Assembly (NCBI RefSeq): GCF_026015885.1
Contig: NZ_JAPDUG010000004.1
Span: 62,001 to 126,000 of the forward strand
Source: Halocynthiibacter sp. SDUM655004
Lineage (GTDB): Bacteria > Pseudomonadota > Alphaproteobacteria > Rhodobacterales > Rhodobacteraceae
DNA: 64,000 bases
Direction of reading: 5' to 3'
Shown: one piece after another, positions 36,035-44,066 of the stretch
Numbering within the stretch: position 1 is the first letter of the stretch
Layout: every line of letters starts with the position of its first letter
Position numbers and translations under genes: made by a program
The notes under the pieces: model-generated
Told to the model about the DNA's origin: nothing
Databases searched by the model: none
The model's input: only the letters and a program-made list of their open reading frames with translations

Positions 36035-36861
36035 TGGATCGGCGGGGGTATTTCGCGAACGAGCGTGTTGCGCATCCTGATGCAGAAGACGCTCCTGAAG
36101 CTGCGACCGTACAAACACCGATCTTGCGGCAATGCCGTGTTACCATAGCTGATGTTTGTGCAAGTTCCGGCGGTGCCCGCGACACACAATTGCTTTATGG
36201 CGAACAATTTGAAGTTCTTGAAACGATGCATGGCTGGAGCTTCGGCCGAACGCGCAAAGATGGTTATGTTGGCTACGTCGAAGCGGATAACCTCGGCCCA
36301 ATAAGTGAAGCGACACATTCAGTTTGCGCGCGTGCGACGCATCTCTATCCAAAGCCGGATATGAAGCAGAAAGAAGTCGCAACGCTATCACTGGGCTCGA
36401 TGCTCTCTGTTCTGTCAGAGGAGGGTGGTTTTGCGCAGCTTGCCAGTGGCGCATACATCCCGCTTCAGCATATTCGCCAAGTTAAGAGCGTAAACGATGA
36501 CCCTGCCAGCGTCGCCGGCCAACTGCTCGGAACGCCCTATCTTTGGGGCGGTTCAAGTGCATTCGGCATTGATTGCTCTGGTTTGGTTCAAATGGCCTTG
36601 ATGCAATCTGGCCTAAACTGTCCGCGAGATAGTGATCAGCAAATGGCGTTAGGCCACTCTGTCTTAGGCGAAGAAGCTATGAGACGCGGCGATCTTGTGT
36701 TCTGGAAGGGCCATGTTGGTATGATGCTAGATGAAGCAAGGCTGATCCATGCCAATGCACATCATATGGCTGTCGCAGTTGAGGCGTTTGCCGAGGCTCG
36801 TAAGCGTATCGGAGCAAAGGAATTTGGCGAAGTTCTTGATATTAGGCGCTTAGGTGACTGA
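36034..36861 (+). CDS. NlpC/P60-family cysteine peptidase with SH3 domain
   Basis: A 275-residue protein starting at GTG 36034, overlapping the pepA stop by one base. The first half contains bacterial SH3-like strands (LLYGEQFEVLETMHGWSFGRTRKDGYVGYVEADNL). The C-terminal NlpC/P60 domain has the catalytic Cys in FGIDCSGLVQ and His in WKGHVGMML. Such enzymes cut gamma-D-glutamyl-diaminopimelate bonds in cell wall peptides. There is no signal peptide, so with pepA it may recycle murein peptides in the cytoplasm. It overlaps the convergent DUF2794 gene by 12 bases. Confidence 0.9.
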   Translation: MDRRGYFANERVAHPDAEDAPEAATVQTPILRQCRVTIADVCASSGGARDTQLLYGEQFEVLETMHGWSFGRTRKDGYVGYVEADNLGPISEATHSVCARATHLYPKPDMKQKEVATLSLGSMLSVLSEEGGFAQLASGAYIPLQHIRQVKSVNDDPASVAGQLLGTPYLWGGSSAFGIDCSGLVQMALMQSGLNCPRDSDQQMALGHSVLGEEAMRRGDLVFWKGHVGMMLDEARLIHANAHHMAVAVEAFAEARKRIGAKEFGEVLDIRRLGD

Positions 36862-37197
36862 TCTGATTAGTTTTTTGTCAAGAATGCGCAGCACGGTTTT
36901 CAGATCATGGCCGCGTTTTAGAATCTGCCCGTCCATACCGATAATGGCGTAAAGCCCTTGTTTCTGGCGAAGTTTAGGCCGTTTTTCGATGCGATAGATA
37001 GGGTTTTCAGCGCTTCGACGGAAGACTGAAAACACGGCAACATCCTTTAGATGTGAAATCCCGTAATCGCGCCATTCGCCCGCCGCCACCATGCGCCCAT
37101 ATAGAGAAAGAATTATCGCCAGCTCTGTTCTATGGAACGCCACCTGCTGAGGCAGGTTATTTGGAGTGGGAAATTGCGCCGGTGGTTCTAGTGTCAT
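36850..37197 (-). CDS. DUF2794 family protein
   Basis: A 115-residue protein matching the alphaproteobacterial DUF2794 family: [34 protein letters not shown], then [24 protein letters not shown] and a C-terminal [17 protein letters not shown]. No function is known. I choose ATG 37197, which fits the family N-terminus; the frame continues far upstream over the structured RNA region, which is not credible coding sequence. The ribosome site is weak (CGAAGA). Confidence 0.85.
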   Translation of the reverse strand: MTLEPPAQFPTPNNLPQQVAFHRTELAIILSLYGRMVAAGEWRDYGISHLKDVAVFSVFRRSAENPIYRIEKRPKLRQKQGLYAIIGMDGQILKRGHDLKTVLRILDKKLIRSVT

Positions 37198-37258
37198 TCT
37201 TCGAGATTGCGCCCAAGTCCGGCGAAAATCAAGCACTGCCCAAAGATTGCCTTTAAAT

Positions 37259-37425
37259 GGTTCTCGTTTTGCCGCGACCCTTCCCCTTTCCGACCTCGTT
37301 TCGTGCATAGAAACAAAGTGCGAGCAAGCGCTGCCTCCGGTGGTGTGGCAATATCCCCCACCTACCTCCACATCGCCGGAGTCGGTTGCTCGAAGGTCTG
37401 AACCCCGCCGGTTGGCGGGTTTTTT
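37259..37425 (+). ncRNA. Structured RNA candidate upstream of the formaldehyde dehydrogenase gene
   Basis: This fills most of the 328-base gap between DUF2794 and the dehydrogenase gene. The pairings are: GACCT (37292-37296) with AGGTC (37394-37398); a hairpin GTTTC/GAAAC (37298-37314); a long arm CGAGCAA (37321-37327) with TTGCTCG (37386-37392), continued by CTCCGG/CCGGAG (37335-37340, 37376-37381) and TGTGG/CCACA (37344-37348, 37368-37372). An outer GGTTC/GAACC pair is possible. A rho-independent terminator follows. It could be an independent small RNA, with 6S RNA the first family to test, or an attenuating leader. The 5' end is a guess. Confidence 0.55.
37404..37425 (+). terminator. Terminator of the structured RNA
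   Basis: CCCGCC-GGTT-GGCGGG followed by six T, 101 bases before the dehydrogenase ATG. It cannot serve any plus-strand protein gene immediately upstream, which supports an RNA transcript ending here. Confidence 0.8.
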
Positions 37426-37525
37426 GTTGGCCCTCTTCCAGAAACTTATTCGAATTTGCGATGCGGGCTTGAAACCGCGCCTCCAATACCTGACGCTGAG
37501 CTCAGATATTCTGGAGGATCAAATT

Positions 37526-38638
37526 ATGCGAACACGTGCTGCTGTCGCGCTTGAGGCGGGTAAACCGCTTGAAGTTATGGAAGTAAACCTTGAGGGACCA
37601 AAAGCCGGCGAGGTGTTGGTCGAGATCAAGGCAACTGGTATTTGCCATACTGATGAATTTACATTGTCGGGTGCAGACCCTGAAGGAATGTTCCCTGCAA
37701 TTCTTGGTCACGAAGGCGCAGGCGTTGTTGTGGAATGCGGCCCGGGTGTAACAAGCCTGAAGCCGGGTGATCACGTTATTCCGCTTTATACGCCAGAGTG
37801 TCGGGAGTGTGAGTATTGCCTTAATCCCAAGACCAACCTGTGCCAATCGATCCGCAGCACACAGGGCCAAGGCCTGATGCCTGACGGAACAAGTCGCTTC
37901 TCGATGCTCGATGGCACGCCGATCCTGCACTATATGGGATGCTCAACCTTCGCCAATCACACGGTGCTGCCCGAGATTGCGCTTGCTAAGGTTCGTAAGG
38001 ATGCTCCGTTTGACAAGATTTGCTATATCGGTTGCGGAGTAACCACCGGCATTGGCGCAGTAATCAACACCGCAAAAGTCGAGATTGGAAGTCGGGCAAT
38101 TGTATTTGGTCTTGGTGGTATTGGCCTAAATGTCATTCAAGGTCTGCGACTCGCCGGTGCGGATCAGATCGTCGGCGTTGATCTGAACGATTCCAAAGTC
38201 CCGATGGCAAAGCAATTCGGTATGACAGACTTTGTTAACCCAACTGAGGTGTCCGGCGATCTGGTTGGCCATCTCGTCGAGCTAACTGGTGGTGGTGCAG
38301 ACTATACGTTCGATGCAACCGGCAATGTTGACGTCATGCGCACAGCGCTTGAATCGGCTCATAAGGGCTGGGGCGAGAGCGTGATTATTGGAGTTGCTCC
38401 AGCGGGCGCAGAAATTTCCACGCGGCCGTTCCAACTGGTAACAGGCCGTGTTTGGCGCGGTACGGCGTTTGGCGGTGCCTCTGGGCGTACTGACGTTCCT
38501 AAAATTGTTGATTGGTATATGGACGGTAAAATCGAGATCGACCCGATGATCACGCACACTATGCCGCTTGATGACATCAACAAAGGGTTCGACCTTATGC
38601 ATGCAGGCAAGTCGATCCGTTCGGTTGTTCTGTACTGA
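37526..38638 (+). CDS. frmA: S-(hydroxymethyl)glutathione dehydrogenase / class III alcohol dehydrogenase
   Basis: A 370-residue zinc enzyme that oxidises the formaldehyde-glutathione adduct to S-formylglutathione with NAD. The catalytic zinc ligands lie in TGICHTDEF and GHEGAG. The structural zinc is held by the four cysteines of [15 protein letters not shown]. The Rossmann motif is [17 protein letters not shown] lies eight bases before the ATG at 37526; the frame is open far upstream through the RNA region but that is not coding. Partner fghA is 1.1 kb downstream, beyond the TetR gene. Confidence 0.95.
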   Translation: MRTRAAVALEAGKPLEVMEVNLEGPKAGEVLVEIKATGICHTDEFTLSGADPEGMFPAILGHEGAGVVVECGPGVTSLKPGDHVIPLYTPECRECEYCLNPKTNLCQSIRSTQGQGLMPDGTSRFSMLDGTPILHYMGCSTFANHTVLPEIALAKVRKDAPFDKICYIGCGVTTGIGAVINTAKVEIGSRAIVFGLGGIGLNVIQGLRLAGADQIVGVDLNDSKVPMAKQFGMTDFVNPTEVSGDLVGHLVELTGGGADYTFDATGNVDVMRTALESAHKGWGESVIIGVAPAGAEISTRPFQLVTGRVWRGTAFGGASGRTDVPKIVDWYMDGKIEIDPMITHTMPLDDINKGFDLMHAGKSIRSVVLY

Positions 38639-38660
38639 TTAAGGTATTGCTCGCGGCGGA

Positions 38661-39290
38661 TTAGCCTTCGCTGCGGGCGCCATAACGCGCGAGGAACATG
38701 TCAACTGCACCATTCACAACCTTGTCGCGTTCTTCGTGGTTGAAGGACGCTTGCACTCCGCACAAAAGCCGCGGGAAAACGAATGATTTGTTGAGTTCCA
38801 GAAATTGCTCTGCGGCAAAGGGGATGTCGTCGATCTCCAAATCGCCCCGATCGCAAGCAACTTGCAGATAGGTCGATAGCCTTTCGCGGGCCAAAGCAGG
38901 ACCGGATTCATAGAATTGCCTGCCGATTGCAGGGAAGCGGCTGTTTTCCGATACACAGATTTTGAAAATCGCAATGCCGAAATCGGAGGTCACGAAAGAC
39001 AGGACTCTGTTTCCGACTTCTGTCAAGACAGCACGAGGGGGCGAAGCGAAGTCAACAACGTGCTCTGCAATTTCCGCCTGACGCAGACATTCGATCTCTG
39101 CGATCTTTGCAAACAAGAGCCGTTTGTCTGGAAAATAGCTATAGAGCGTGGCCTTAGAGACGCCAGCTTCCCGCGCAATGTCATCAACGCTGGCGCCTTC
39201 GAAACCATCACGAAGAAAGACGGTTTTCGCGCCTTCTAGGACTTGATCGAATTTGCGACCGCGTTTGATCACGTCGGTGAGCGCTGTCAT
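38661..39290 (-). CDS. TetR/AcrR-family regulator of the formaldehyde-locus region
   Basis: A 209-residue TetR-type repressor. The N-terminal HTH reads GASVDDIAREAGVSKATLYSYFPDKRLLFAKI. The ligand domain follows from about residue 60. AGGAG lies six bases before the ATG at 39290. Its promoter (-35 TTGCAA, -10 TTATCT, 17 bases apart) holds the palindrome TAAACC-ACTC-GGTTTA, so it should repress itself. Closely related palindromes flank the 59-aa gene upstream. The ligand is unknown. Confidence 0.92.
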   Translation of the reverse strand: MTALTDVIKRGRKFDQVLEGAKTVFLRDGFEGASVDDIAREAGVSKATLYSYFPDKRLLFAKIAEIECLRQAEIAEHVVDFASPPRAVLTEVGNRVLSFVTSDFGIAIFKICVSENSRFPAIGRQFYESGPALARERLSTYLQVACDRGDLEIDDIPFAAEQFLELNKSFVFPRLLCGVQASFNHEERDKVVNGAVDMFLARYGARSEG

Positions 39291-39317
39291 TGGGTTCTCC
39301 TGCGAGTGCTTCGTCAA

Positions 39318-39346
39318 AGATAAACCACTCGGTTTAGTTTTTGCAA
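39318..39346 (-). promoter_or_regulatory. Promoter of the tetR gene
   Basis: On the minus strand TTGCAA (39341-39346) and TTATCT (39318-39323) are spaced by exactly 17 bases. The operator occupies the spacer. Confidence 0.6.
39321..39336. promoter_or_regulatory. TetR operator at its own promoter
   Basis: TAAACCACTCGGTTTA, perfect 6-bp arms around a 4-bp centre. It matches the pair at 39574-39611 in layout (TAAACY-N4-RGTTYA). Confidence 0.72.
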
Positions 39347-39377
39347 GGCGAACCCAATTTGAATTGCCGGTCTGTGG

Positions 39378-39557
39378 CTATCCGGCGTCTTGCTCACAGG
39401 CACTTGCCGTCGTCAGATCAGAACAGCCACGAGTACTGACGCTGTCATCTGCGGGGAAGGTAATTGTGCTGAAATTGAAGGGAATGCCATTTGCGAAAGC
39501 TGGCGCAGCCAGAGATGCAAAGAGGATTACGGCGGTTGTTTTTGCAAGCGAAGTCAT
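39378..39557 (-). CDS. 59-aa secreted protein under TetR-type operators
   Basis: A short gene: signal peptide MTSLAKTTAVILFASLAAPAFA, then a mature part of 37 residues, NGIPFNFSTITFPADDSVSTRG followed by CSDLTTASACEQDAG, with two cysteines eight residues apart. AGGAG lies six bases before the ATG at 39557, and the stop is TAG. Two palindromes start 17 bases upstream of the ATG. The gene reads toward tetR, 87 bases away, which has its own promoter. The mature peptide could be a small periplasmic or exported factor; the cysteines may form a disulfide. No homologue is recognised. The combination of ribosome site, signal peptide and operators makes a real gene likely. Confidence 0.68.
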   Translation of the reverse strand: MTSLAKTTAVILFASLAAPAFANGIPFNFSTITFPADDSVSTRGCSDLTTASACEQDAG

Positions 39558-39573
39558 AGTTCTCTCCTGAAAC

Positions 39574-39589
39574 TAAACTGAACAGTTCA
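39574..39589. promoter_or_regulatory. TetR operator, proximal site of the 59-aa gene
   Basis: TAAACTGAACAGTTCA, one arm base off perfect symmetry with the sister site. It is centred 22 bases from the distal site and also forms part of CTGAACAGTTCAG. Confidence 0.62.
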
Positions 39590-39595
39590 GATAGC

Positions 39596-39611
39596 TAAAC
39601 TATTCAGTTTA
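39596..39611. promoter_or_regulatory. TetR operator, distal site of the 59-aa gene
   Basis: TAAACTATTCAGTTTA with perfect 6-bp arms. A TTGCAA on the minus strand (39614-39619) sits at the same distance as in the tetR promoter. Together the two sites form a 13-bp inverted repeat (39570-39582, 39603-39615). Confidence 0.68.
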
Positions 39612-39736
39612 GTTTGCAAGTTGAATCTGCACCGCATCAGTGAATAACTGGTTTCGATAGGCGATTGCTTGCGTTGATACCTGTGGCAAGATAGCCCTGA
39701 AAGGTAACGGAAAGACAAAAACAGGGTGGGTGTGCG

Positions 39737-40567
39737 ATGAAAACAGTTTCTGAAAACAAGTGCTTTGGCGGCGTGCAGGGAGTTTATTCCGCACCATCAG
39801 CGGCCTGCGGCGTTGACATGACGTTTGGCCTGTTTCTGCCTCAGGAAGCAGAGGACGGCCCCGTGCCATTATTGTGGTTTTTGGCTGGCCTTACATGTAC
39901 CCACGAAAATGCAATGACAAAAGCCGGAGCGCAAGTTTGGGCAGCGGAGCAAGGTATTGGACTGGTCTTCCCTGATACTTCTCCGCGCGGAGAGGGTGTC
40001 CCGAATGACGAGGCCTATGACCTTGGTCAGGGAGCTGGTTTCTATGTAAATGCAACGCGAGACCCGTGGGCAAAGAATTTCCAGATGTGGGACTATATTT
40101 CAGATGAGTTACCCGCGCTTCTTGCAGCAAATTTCGCAATTGATGCGGAGCGCCAGGCGTTGACCGGCCATTCGATGGGCGGCCATGGTGCGCTAACCTT
40201 GGCGATGAATTTCCCTGAGCGTTATCGTTCCGTTTCGGCGTTTGCGCCGATCGCCAACCCGACTGAGTCTGATTGGGGCATCAAACAGTTGAGCGCTTAT
40301 ATCGGTGAGAATAAATCCGATTGGAGTACGCATGACGCTAGTTTGCTGATGCGTGAACGCGGGTTTGATGGCCCTGTACTGATCGATCAGGGAACAGAGG
40401 ATCAGTTTTGGGATTTGCTCCGCCCAGAGGCTTTGGCGTCGGCGATGGTTGACCGCAGACAAGATGGCCGGTTCCGTCTTCAAAAAGGGTATGACCACAG
40501 CTATTTCATGATCTCGAGCTTCATCGAAGATCACATAACAATGCACGCGGAAGCTCTCTATTCATGA
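39737..40567 (+). CDS. fghA: S-formylglutathione hydrolase
   Basis: A 276-residue serine esterase of the esterase D group that hydrolyses S-formylglutathione to formate and glutathione, the step after FrmA. The nucleophile lies in [12 protein letters not shown]; the later acid and base lie around DQGTEDQFW and GYDHSYFM. The N-terminal segment [18 protein letters not shown] is typical. It overlaps the next gene by four bases (ATGA). The tandem operators lie 126-163 bases upstream, so TetR might also influence it. Confidence 0.95.
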   Translation: MKTVSENKCFGGVQGVYSAPSAACGVDMTFGLFLPQEAEDGPVPLLWFLAGLTCTHENAMTKAGAQVWAAEQGIGLVFPDTSPRGEGVPNDEAYDLGQGAGFYVNATRDPWAKNFQMWDYISDELPALLAANFAIDAERQALTGHSMGGHGALTLAMNFPERYRSVSAFAPIANPTESDWGIKQLSAYIGENKSDWSTHDASLLMRERGFDGPVLIDQGTEDQFWDLLRPEALASAMVDRRQDGRFRLQKGYDHSYFMISSFIEDHITMHAEALYS

Positions 40568-41019
40568 CGAAAATATACGTGGATGCGGATGCTTGCCCCG
40601 TTAAGGCCGAAATCGAAAAGGTTGCGACGCGGCACAAGATCCCCGTTCTTATGGTGTGCAACGGCGGTTTGCGGCCTTCGAATAATCCATTTGTAGAACT
40701 GGTGATTGTACCAGAGGGACCGGATGTGGCCGATATGTGGATTGCAGACCGCGCTACCTTGGGGGATGTCGTGATAACGAATGATATTCCGCTTGCTGAT
40801 AAGTGCATCAAGGCGCAGGCACGGGTGCTTCGTCATAATGGAGAAACACTCTCGGAAAAGAATATCGGCGCGCAATTGGCAACCCGTGATTTGATGCAGG
40901 ACCTGCGCGCGGCTGACCCATTTCGTCAAGGTGGCGGAAAGCCATTTGCCAAATCGGATCGCTCCCGTTTTCTAAACGCGTTGGAGCGCGAACTTCAGGC
41001 GCTTAAGCGACAGAGCTAA
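40564..41019 (+). CDS. YaiI/YqxD family (DUF188) protein
   Basis: A 151-residue member of the UPF0178/DUF188 family. Signature stretches are [18 protein letters not shown], then [14 protein letters not shown] and [17 protein letters not shown]. The fold is PIN-like, but no function is established. Its ATG overlaps the fghA stop by four bases, so it is translationally coupled to it; the HAD hydrolase follows after 27 bases. Confidence 0.9.
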   Translation: MTKIYVDADACPVKAEIEKVATRHKIPVLMVCNGGLRPSNNPFVELVIVPEGPDVADMWIADRATLGDVVITNDIPLADKCIKAQARVLRHNGETLSEKNIGAQLATRDLMQDLRAADPFRQGGGKPFAKSDRSRFLNALERELQALKRQS

Positions 41020-41046
41020 AACAGAACAAAACTGGAAAGGATTGAA

Positions 41047-41670
41047 ATGCCAGTTGAAGCGGTAATCTACGACATCGGTAATGTCCTCATCGAATGGCAG
41101 CCCGAGCGCCACTACGACAAGACAATCGGCGAAAAACGGCGGCGTGAGATGTTTGAGGCAGTGGACCTACATGCCATGAATGACGAGATCGACCGTGGCG
41201 CGGCTTTTAAAGAGCGCATCTATGAGGAAGCGGAGAAACACCCAAGTTTCCGCGCCGAAATTCGCGACTGGTATGATAGCTGGATTGAAATGGCGAGCCC
41301 TGCGATCCCGCATTCGGTTAAGCTGCTGCGCACTTTGCGTTCAAAGGACGTACCGGTTTTTGCCCTCTCGAACTTTGGCGTTGATAGCTTTGCCTACGCA
41401 GAGACAAAGTATCCGTTCTTGGGCGAATTCGATCGCCGCTATATCTCTGGTCACATGAAACGGATCAAGCCAGAACCGGAAATCTATGAGATGGTCGAAA
41501 AGGATTGTGGCATCGATCCAGCGGGTCTTTTGTTTGTTGACGACAGGCAGGACAATATCGACATGGCAAGGGCAAGAGGCTGGCAAGCACATCTGTTTGA
41601 GGGGCCTCAAGGATGGGCAGATGAGCTTGTTCGTCAGGGCTTGTTGAATGCCGAAGAGGCTAGCGCCTAG
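41047..41670 (+). CDS. HAD-superfamily hydrolase (YihX-like)
   Basis: A 207-residue HAD-IA phosphatase. The nucleophile motif is YDIGNVLIEW, where the usual second Asp is replaced as in the YihX alpha-glucose-1-phosphatase group. Motif II is ALSNFG and the C-terminal acidic motif is LFVDDRQDNIDMAR. Substrate is unknown. GAAAGGATTG precedes the ATG. It is the third gene of the fghA-DUF188-HAD run and ends before a hairpin terminator. Confidence 0.88.
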   Translation: MPVEAVIYDIGNVLIEWQPERHYDKTIGEKRRREMFEAVDLHAMNDEIDRGAAFKERIYEEAEKHPSFRAEIRDWYDSWIEMASPAIPHSVKLLRTLRSKDVPVFALSNFGVDSFAYAETKYPFLGEFDRRYISGHMKRIKPEPEIYEMVEKDCGIDPAGLLFVDDRQDNIDMARARGWQAHLFEGPQGWADELVRQGLLNAEEASA

Positions 41671-41677
41671 CCTCGGC

Positions 41678-41699
41678 TCTGCCCTGTACGGGCAGATTT
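41678..41699 (+). terminator. Terminator after the HAD gene
   Basis: TCTGCCC-TGTAC-GGGCAGA followed by TTT, ending the fghA-DUF188-HAD transcript. Confidence 0.65.
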
Positions 41700-41798
41700 A
41701 CGCCCAATAAATGTCCAGATCAAAAGATAGCCTTGTTGCGTGGGGGCGATACGCCAATTGTGTGGTAGATGGTAGTTTATGTGACGAGGAGCCCTTGA

Positions 41799-42725
41799 AT
41801 GGTGTTTGCTGTTTTTCTGCTGATTGTGGTTCTCATCACTGTACCCATTGTACTGGAACGGCAAAGACAGCCGATCACCCGCGCCATGCGCGCAGAGGCA
41901 CCTGGGCGGTTTGCCACGCTGTCTAATGGCGTAACCCATTACCAATGGGCGGGAACGTCATCCGGCAGGCACGTCGTTTGTATTCACGGGCTCACCACGC
42001 CAGCATTCGTTTGGACAGCGCTCGTCAAAGCATTTGCGCTAATGGGCTTTCGGGTCCTGACGTACGATCTTTATGGTCGCGGGTTCTCTGCGCGGCCAGA
42101 GGGCGAGCAGAACGCGGAATTCTTCCGAACGCAGCTCCGTGAACTGATTGAGGACCAGAAGGTTGACGATGATGTGATCCTCGTTGGTTACTCAATGGGA
42201 GGTATGATCGCCACGGATTATGCCGCGAACTTCCCTGATAAAGTAGAGCGCATTATTTTGGTTGCGAGTGCGGGGCTAGGCCAGAGGATAAAGCCTCTGG
42301 TTCGGTTGATGATTCATATTCCTGTTGTCGGCGACGGTCTTATGTATACGTTTGGCGGAGTGCTTTTTGGCAATTTCGAAGCGCCCCTCGCTGCGGCACA
42401 AGAGGCCAAACCGGAACTGAAGCCTTGGAACCTCCCAAGAGCGCAGGGGCAGGGATACTTGCCCGCTGTACTGTCGAGCTATCGGCATATGCTCTCGCAA
42501 GATCAACTCGATCTACACCGCAAGATCGCAGAGCATAAAGTTCCTGTCTTGGCCATTTGGGCAGAAGATGACAGCACAATCCCGCTTTCCGCAATGGGGC
42601 GGCTTGCTGAGGTCAATCGCGAGGCGAGGCAGGATGTTATTGCTGATGCAGGACATGGGCTGCCCTATACGAATAGCAAAGACATTGTGCCGATTGTGCA
42701 GGAATACCTCCGCAACGTCGTTTAG
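41799..42725 (+). CDS. Alpha/beta hydrolase with N-terminal membrane anchor
   Basis: A 308-residue hydrolase. A hydrophobic N-terminal segment (VFAVFLLIVVLITVPIVL) probably anchors it in the membrane. The oxyanion motif VCIHGLTTPAF, the nucleophile elbow VGYSMGGM and the terminal catalytic His in DAGHGLPY are in order. Substrate is unknown. GAGGAG lies seven bases upstream of the ATG. It ends in a 4-base overlap with the convergent MFS gene. Confidence 0.9.
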   Translation: MVFAVFLLIVVLITVPIVLERQRQPITRAMRAEAPGRFATLSNGVTHYQWAGTSSGRHVVCIHGLTTPAFVWTALVKAFALMGFRVLTYDLYGRGFSARPEGEQNAEFFRTQLRELIEDQKVDDDVILVGYSMGGMIATDYAANFPDKVERIILVASAGLGQRIKPLVRLMIHIPVVGDGLMYTFGGVLFGNFEAPLAAAQEAKPELKPWNLPRAQGQGYLPAVLSSYRHMLSQDQLDLHRKIAEHKVPVLAIWAEDDSTIPLSAMGRLAEVNREARQDVIADAGHGLPYTNSKDIVPIVQEYLRNVV

Positions 42726-43957
42726 GCAGTGACCACGCGATTTTCCTTGATGGGGAGATGTACAATCGCGGAAAACGCACCGACCGCGATGCCGATCCAC
42801 CAAACAGCGGTGTAATCACCGTAGATATCGTACATCCGCCCGCCGAGCCAAACGCCAAGGAAGCCGCCCAATTGGTGGCTGAAGAAGACGATTCCATAGA
42901 GCGTACCCATGTAGCGCAGCCCGAAAATGTGGGCGACGAGGCCGGATGTTAGTGGGACTGTCGCGAGCCACAGGCTGCCCATTGCGATAGAGAAGATGAT
43001 AACGGTGGTTGGCGTGATCGGCAGCAAGATAAACATCGATGCCACGATTGTGCGAGCGGCGTAAATTCCGGCGAGGAGGTATTTCTTGGTGAAGTGTTTG
43101 CCCGCCCAACCTGCAAGCAATGTGCCCGCAACATTGGCAAGTCCGATCAACGAAATCGAAATTGCACCAAGCGCAGAAGTCGTTGTTATACCGAGCGTAT
43201 GTAATGTGCCGCCAACGGCGATAGGCCCACACATTTCAGTAATGAGCGCGGGGAAGTGGGCGGTGATGAACGCCAGTTGGTAGCCGCAGGAAAAGAAGCC
43301 AAGGAAGATAAGAGTAAACGACGGATCGCGAGCAGCTTTTACGAGGACTTCGCCAAGGCTCTCTTCCAATTCCTGCCGAGTTGCGGGCTTTGGAGACCGC
43401 ATAAAAGGAAGCAAGAGAAGCGTGGCCAGAATTGCAACGGCAAAGACTATGAATACCGATTGCCACGGCATTGAGCGTAAAAGGTACTCTGCAACGGGCG
43501 CTCCAAAAACCTGCCCGGCGGAGCCAGCTGCGGTTGCGATAGCCAGAGACATGGAGCGGTTCTCGTCACTGGATGCGCGGCCAACAACCGCAAGGATGAT
43601 GCCAAATCCAGTTCCGGCAACTCCAAATCCGATCAAGATTTCAAGGGTTTGATGCGCCAATGGTGTAACGGCATAGGCGCTCCCGACAAGCCCAGCCGCA
43701 TAAATCAGCGCGCCAGCGACAATGGCGCGTCGATCGCCGAACTTCTCGGCCAATGCGCCAAATATCGGCTGCCCGATCCCCCAAGCCAGATTCTGAATTG
43801 CGATCGCAAGAGAAAACTCCGCCCGCGCCCAGCCGAATTCTTCGGCAATCGGAATTTGAAACACGCCAAAACTGGCACGTACCGCAAAGCTTACGAGGAT
43901 AAGGATACAGCCGGTTATTAGCACCGGAGTGATCAGTGGCGCGCGTGTGTCTTGCAT
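42722..43957 (-). CDS. MFS transporter
   Basis: A 411-residue, 12-helix major facilitator protein of the oxalate/formate antiporter-like group. The N-terminus ILVSFAVRASFGVFQIPIAEEFGWARAEFSLAIAIQNLAWG is the conserved first pair of helices, and the loop GALAEKFGDRRAI is the MFS motif A. The substrate is not predictable. It is a single leftward gene with AGGAG upstream of the ATG. Confidence 0.9.
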   Translation of the reverse strand: MQDTRAPLITPVLITGCILILVSFAVRASFGVFQIPIAEEFGWARAEFSLAIAIQNLAWGIGQPIFGALAEKFGDRRAIVAGALIYAAGLVGSAYAVTPLAHQTLEILIGFGVAGTGFGIILAVVGRASSDENRSMSLAIATAAGSAGQVFGAPVAEYLLRSMPWQSVFIVFAVAILATLLLLPFMRSPKPATRQELEESLGEVLVKAARDPSFTLIFLGFFSCGYQLAFITAHFPALITEMCGPIAVGGTLHTLGITTTSALGAISISLIGLANVAGTLLAGWAGKHFTKKYLLAGIYAARTIVASMFILLPITPTTVIIFSIAMGSLWLATVPLTSGLVAHIFGLRYMGTLYGIVFFSHQLGGFLGVWLGGRMYDIYGDYTAVWWIGIAVGAFSAIVHLPIKENRVVTA

Positions 43958-44066
43958 AGAAGTCTCCTAATGCCGTTAAACGACTTCGCAAGCACACCCG
44001 TCAATTCATTTATTGTGCCAATACAGTTCAGCTTTTCTTATGCTTCAAGGAGATTTATGGGAAGGC

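Noticed and set aside
37166-37525. Open frame extending the formaldehyde dehydrogenase upstream by 120 codons
   Set aside because: It runs through the structured RNA and a terminator; the enzyme family starts at 37526 with a strong ribosome site.
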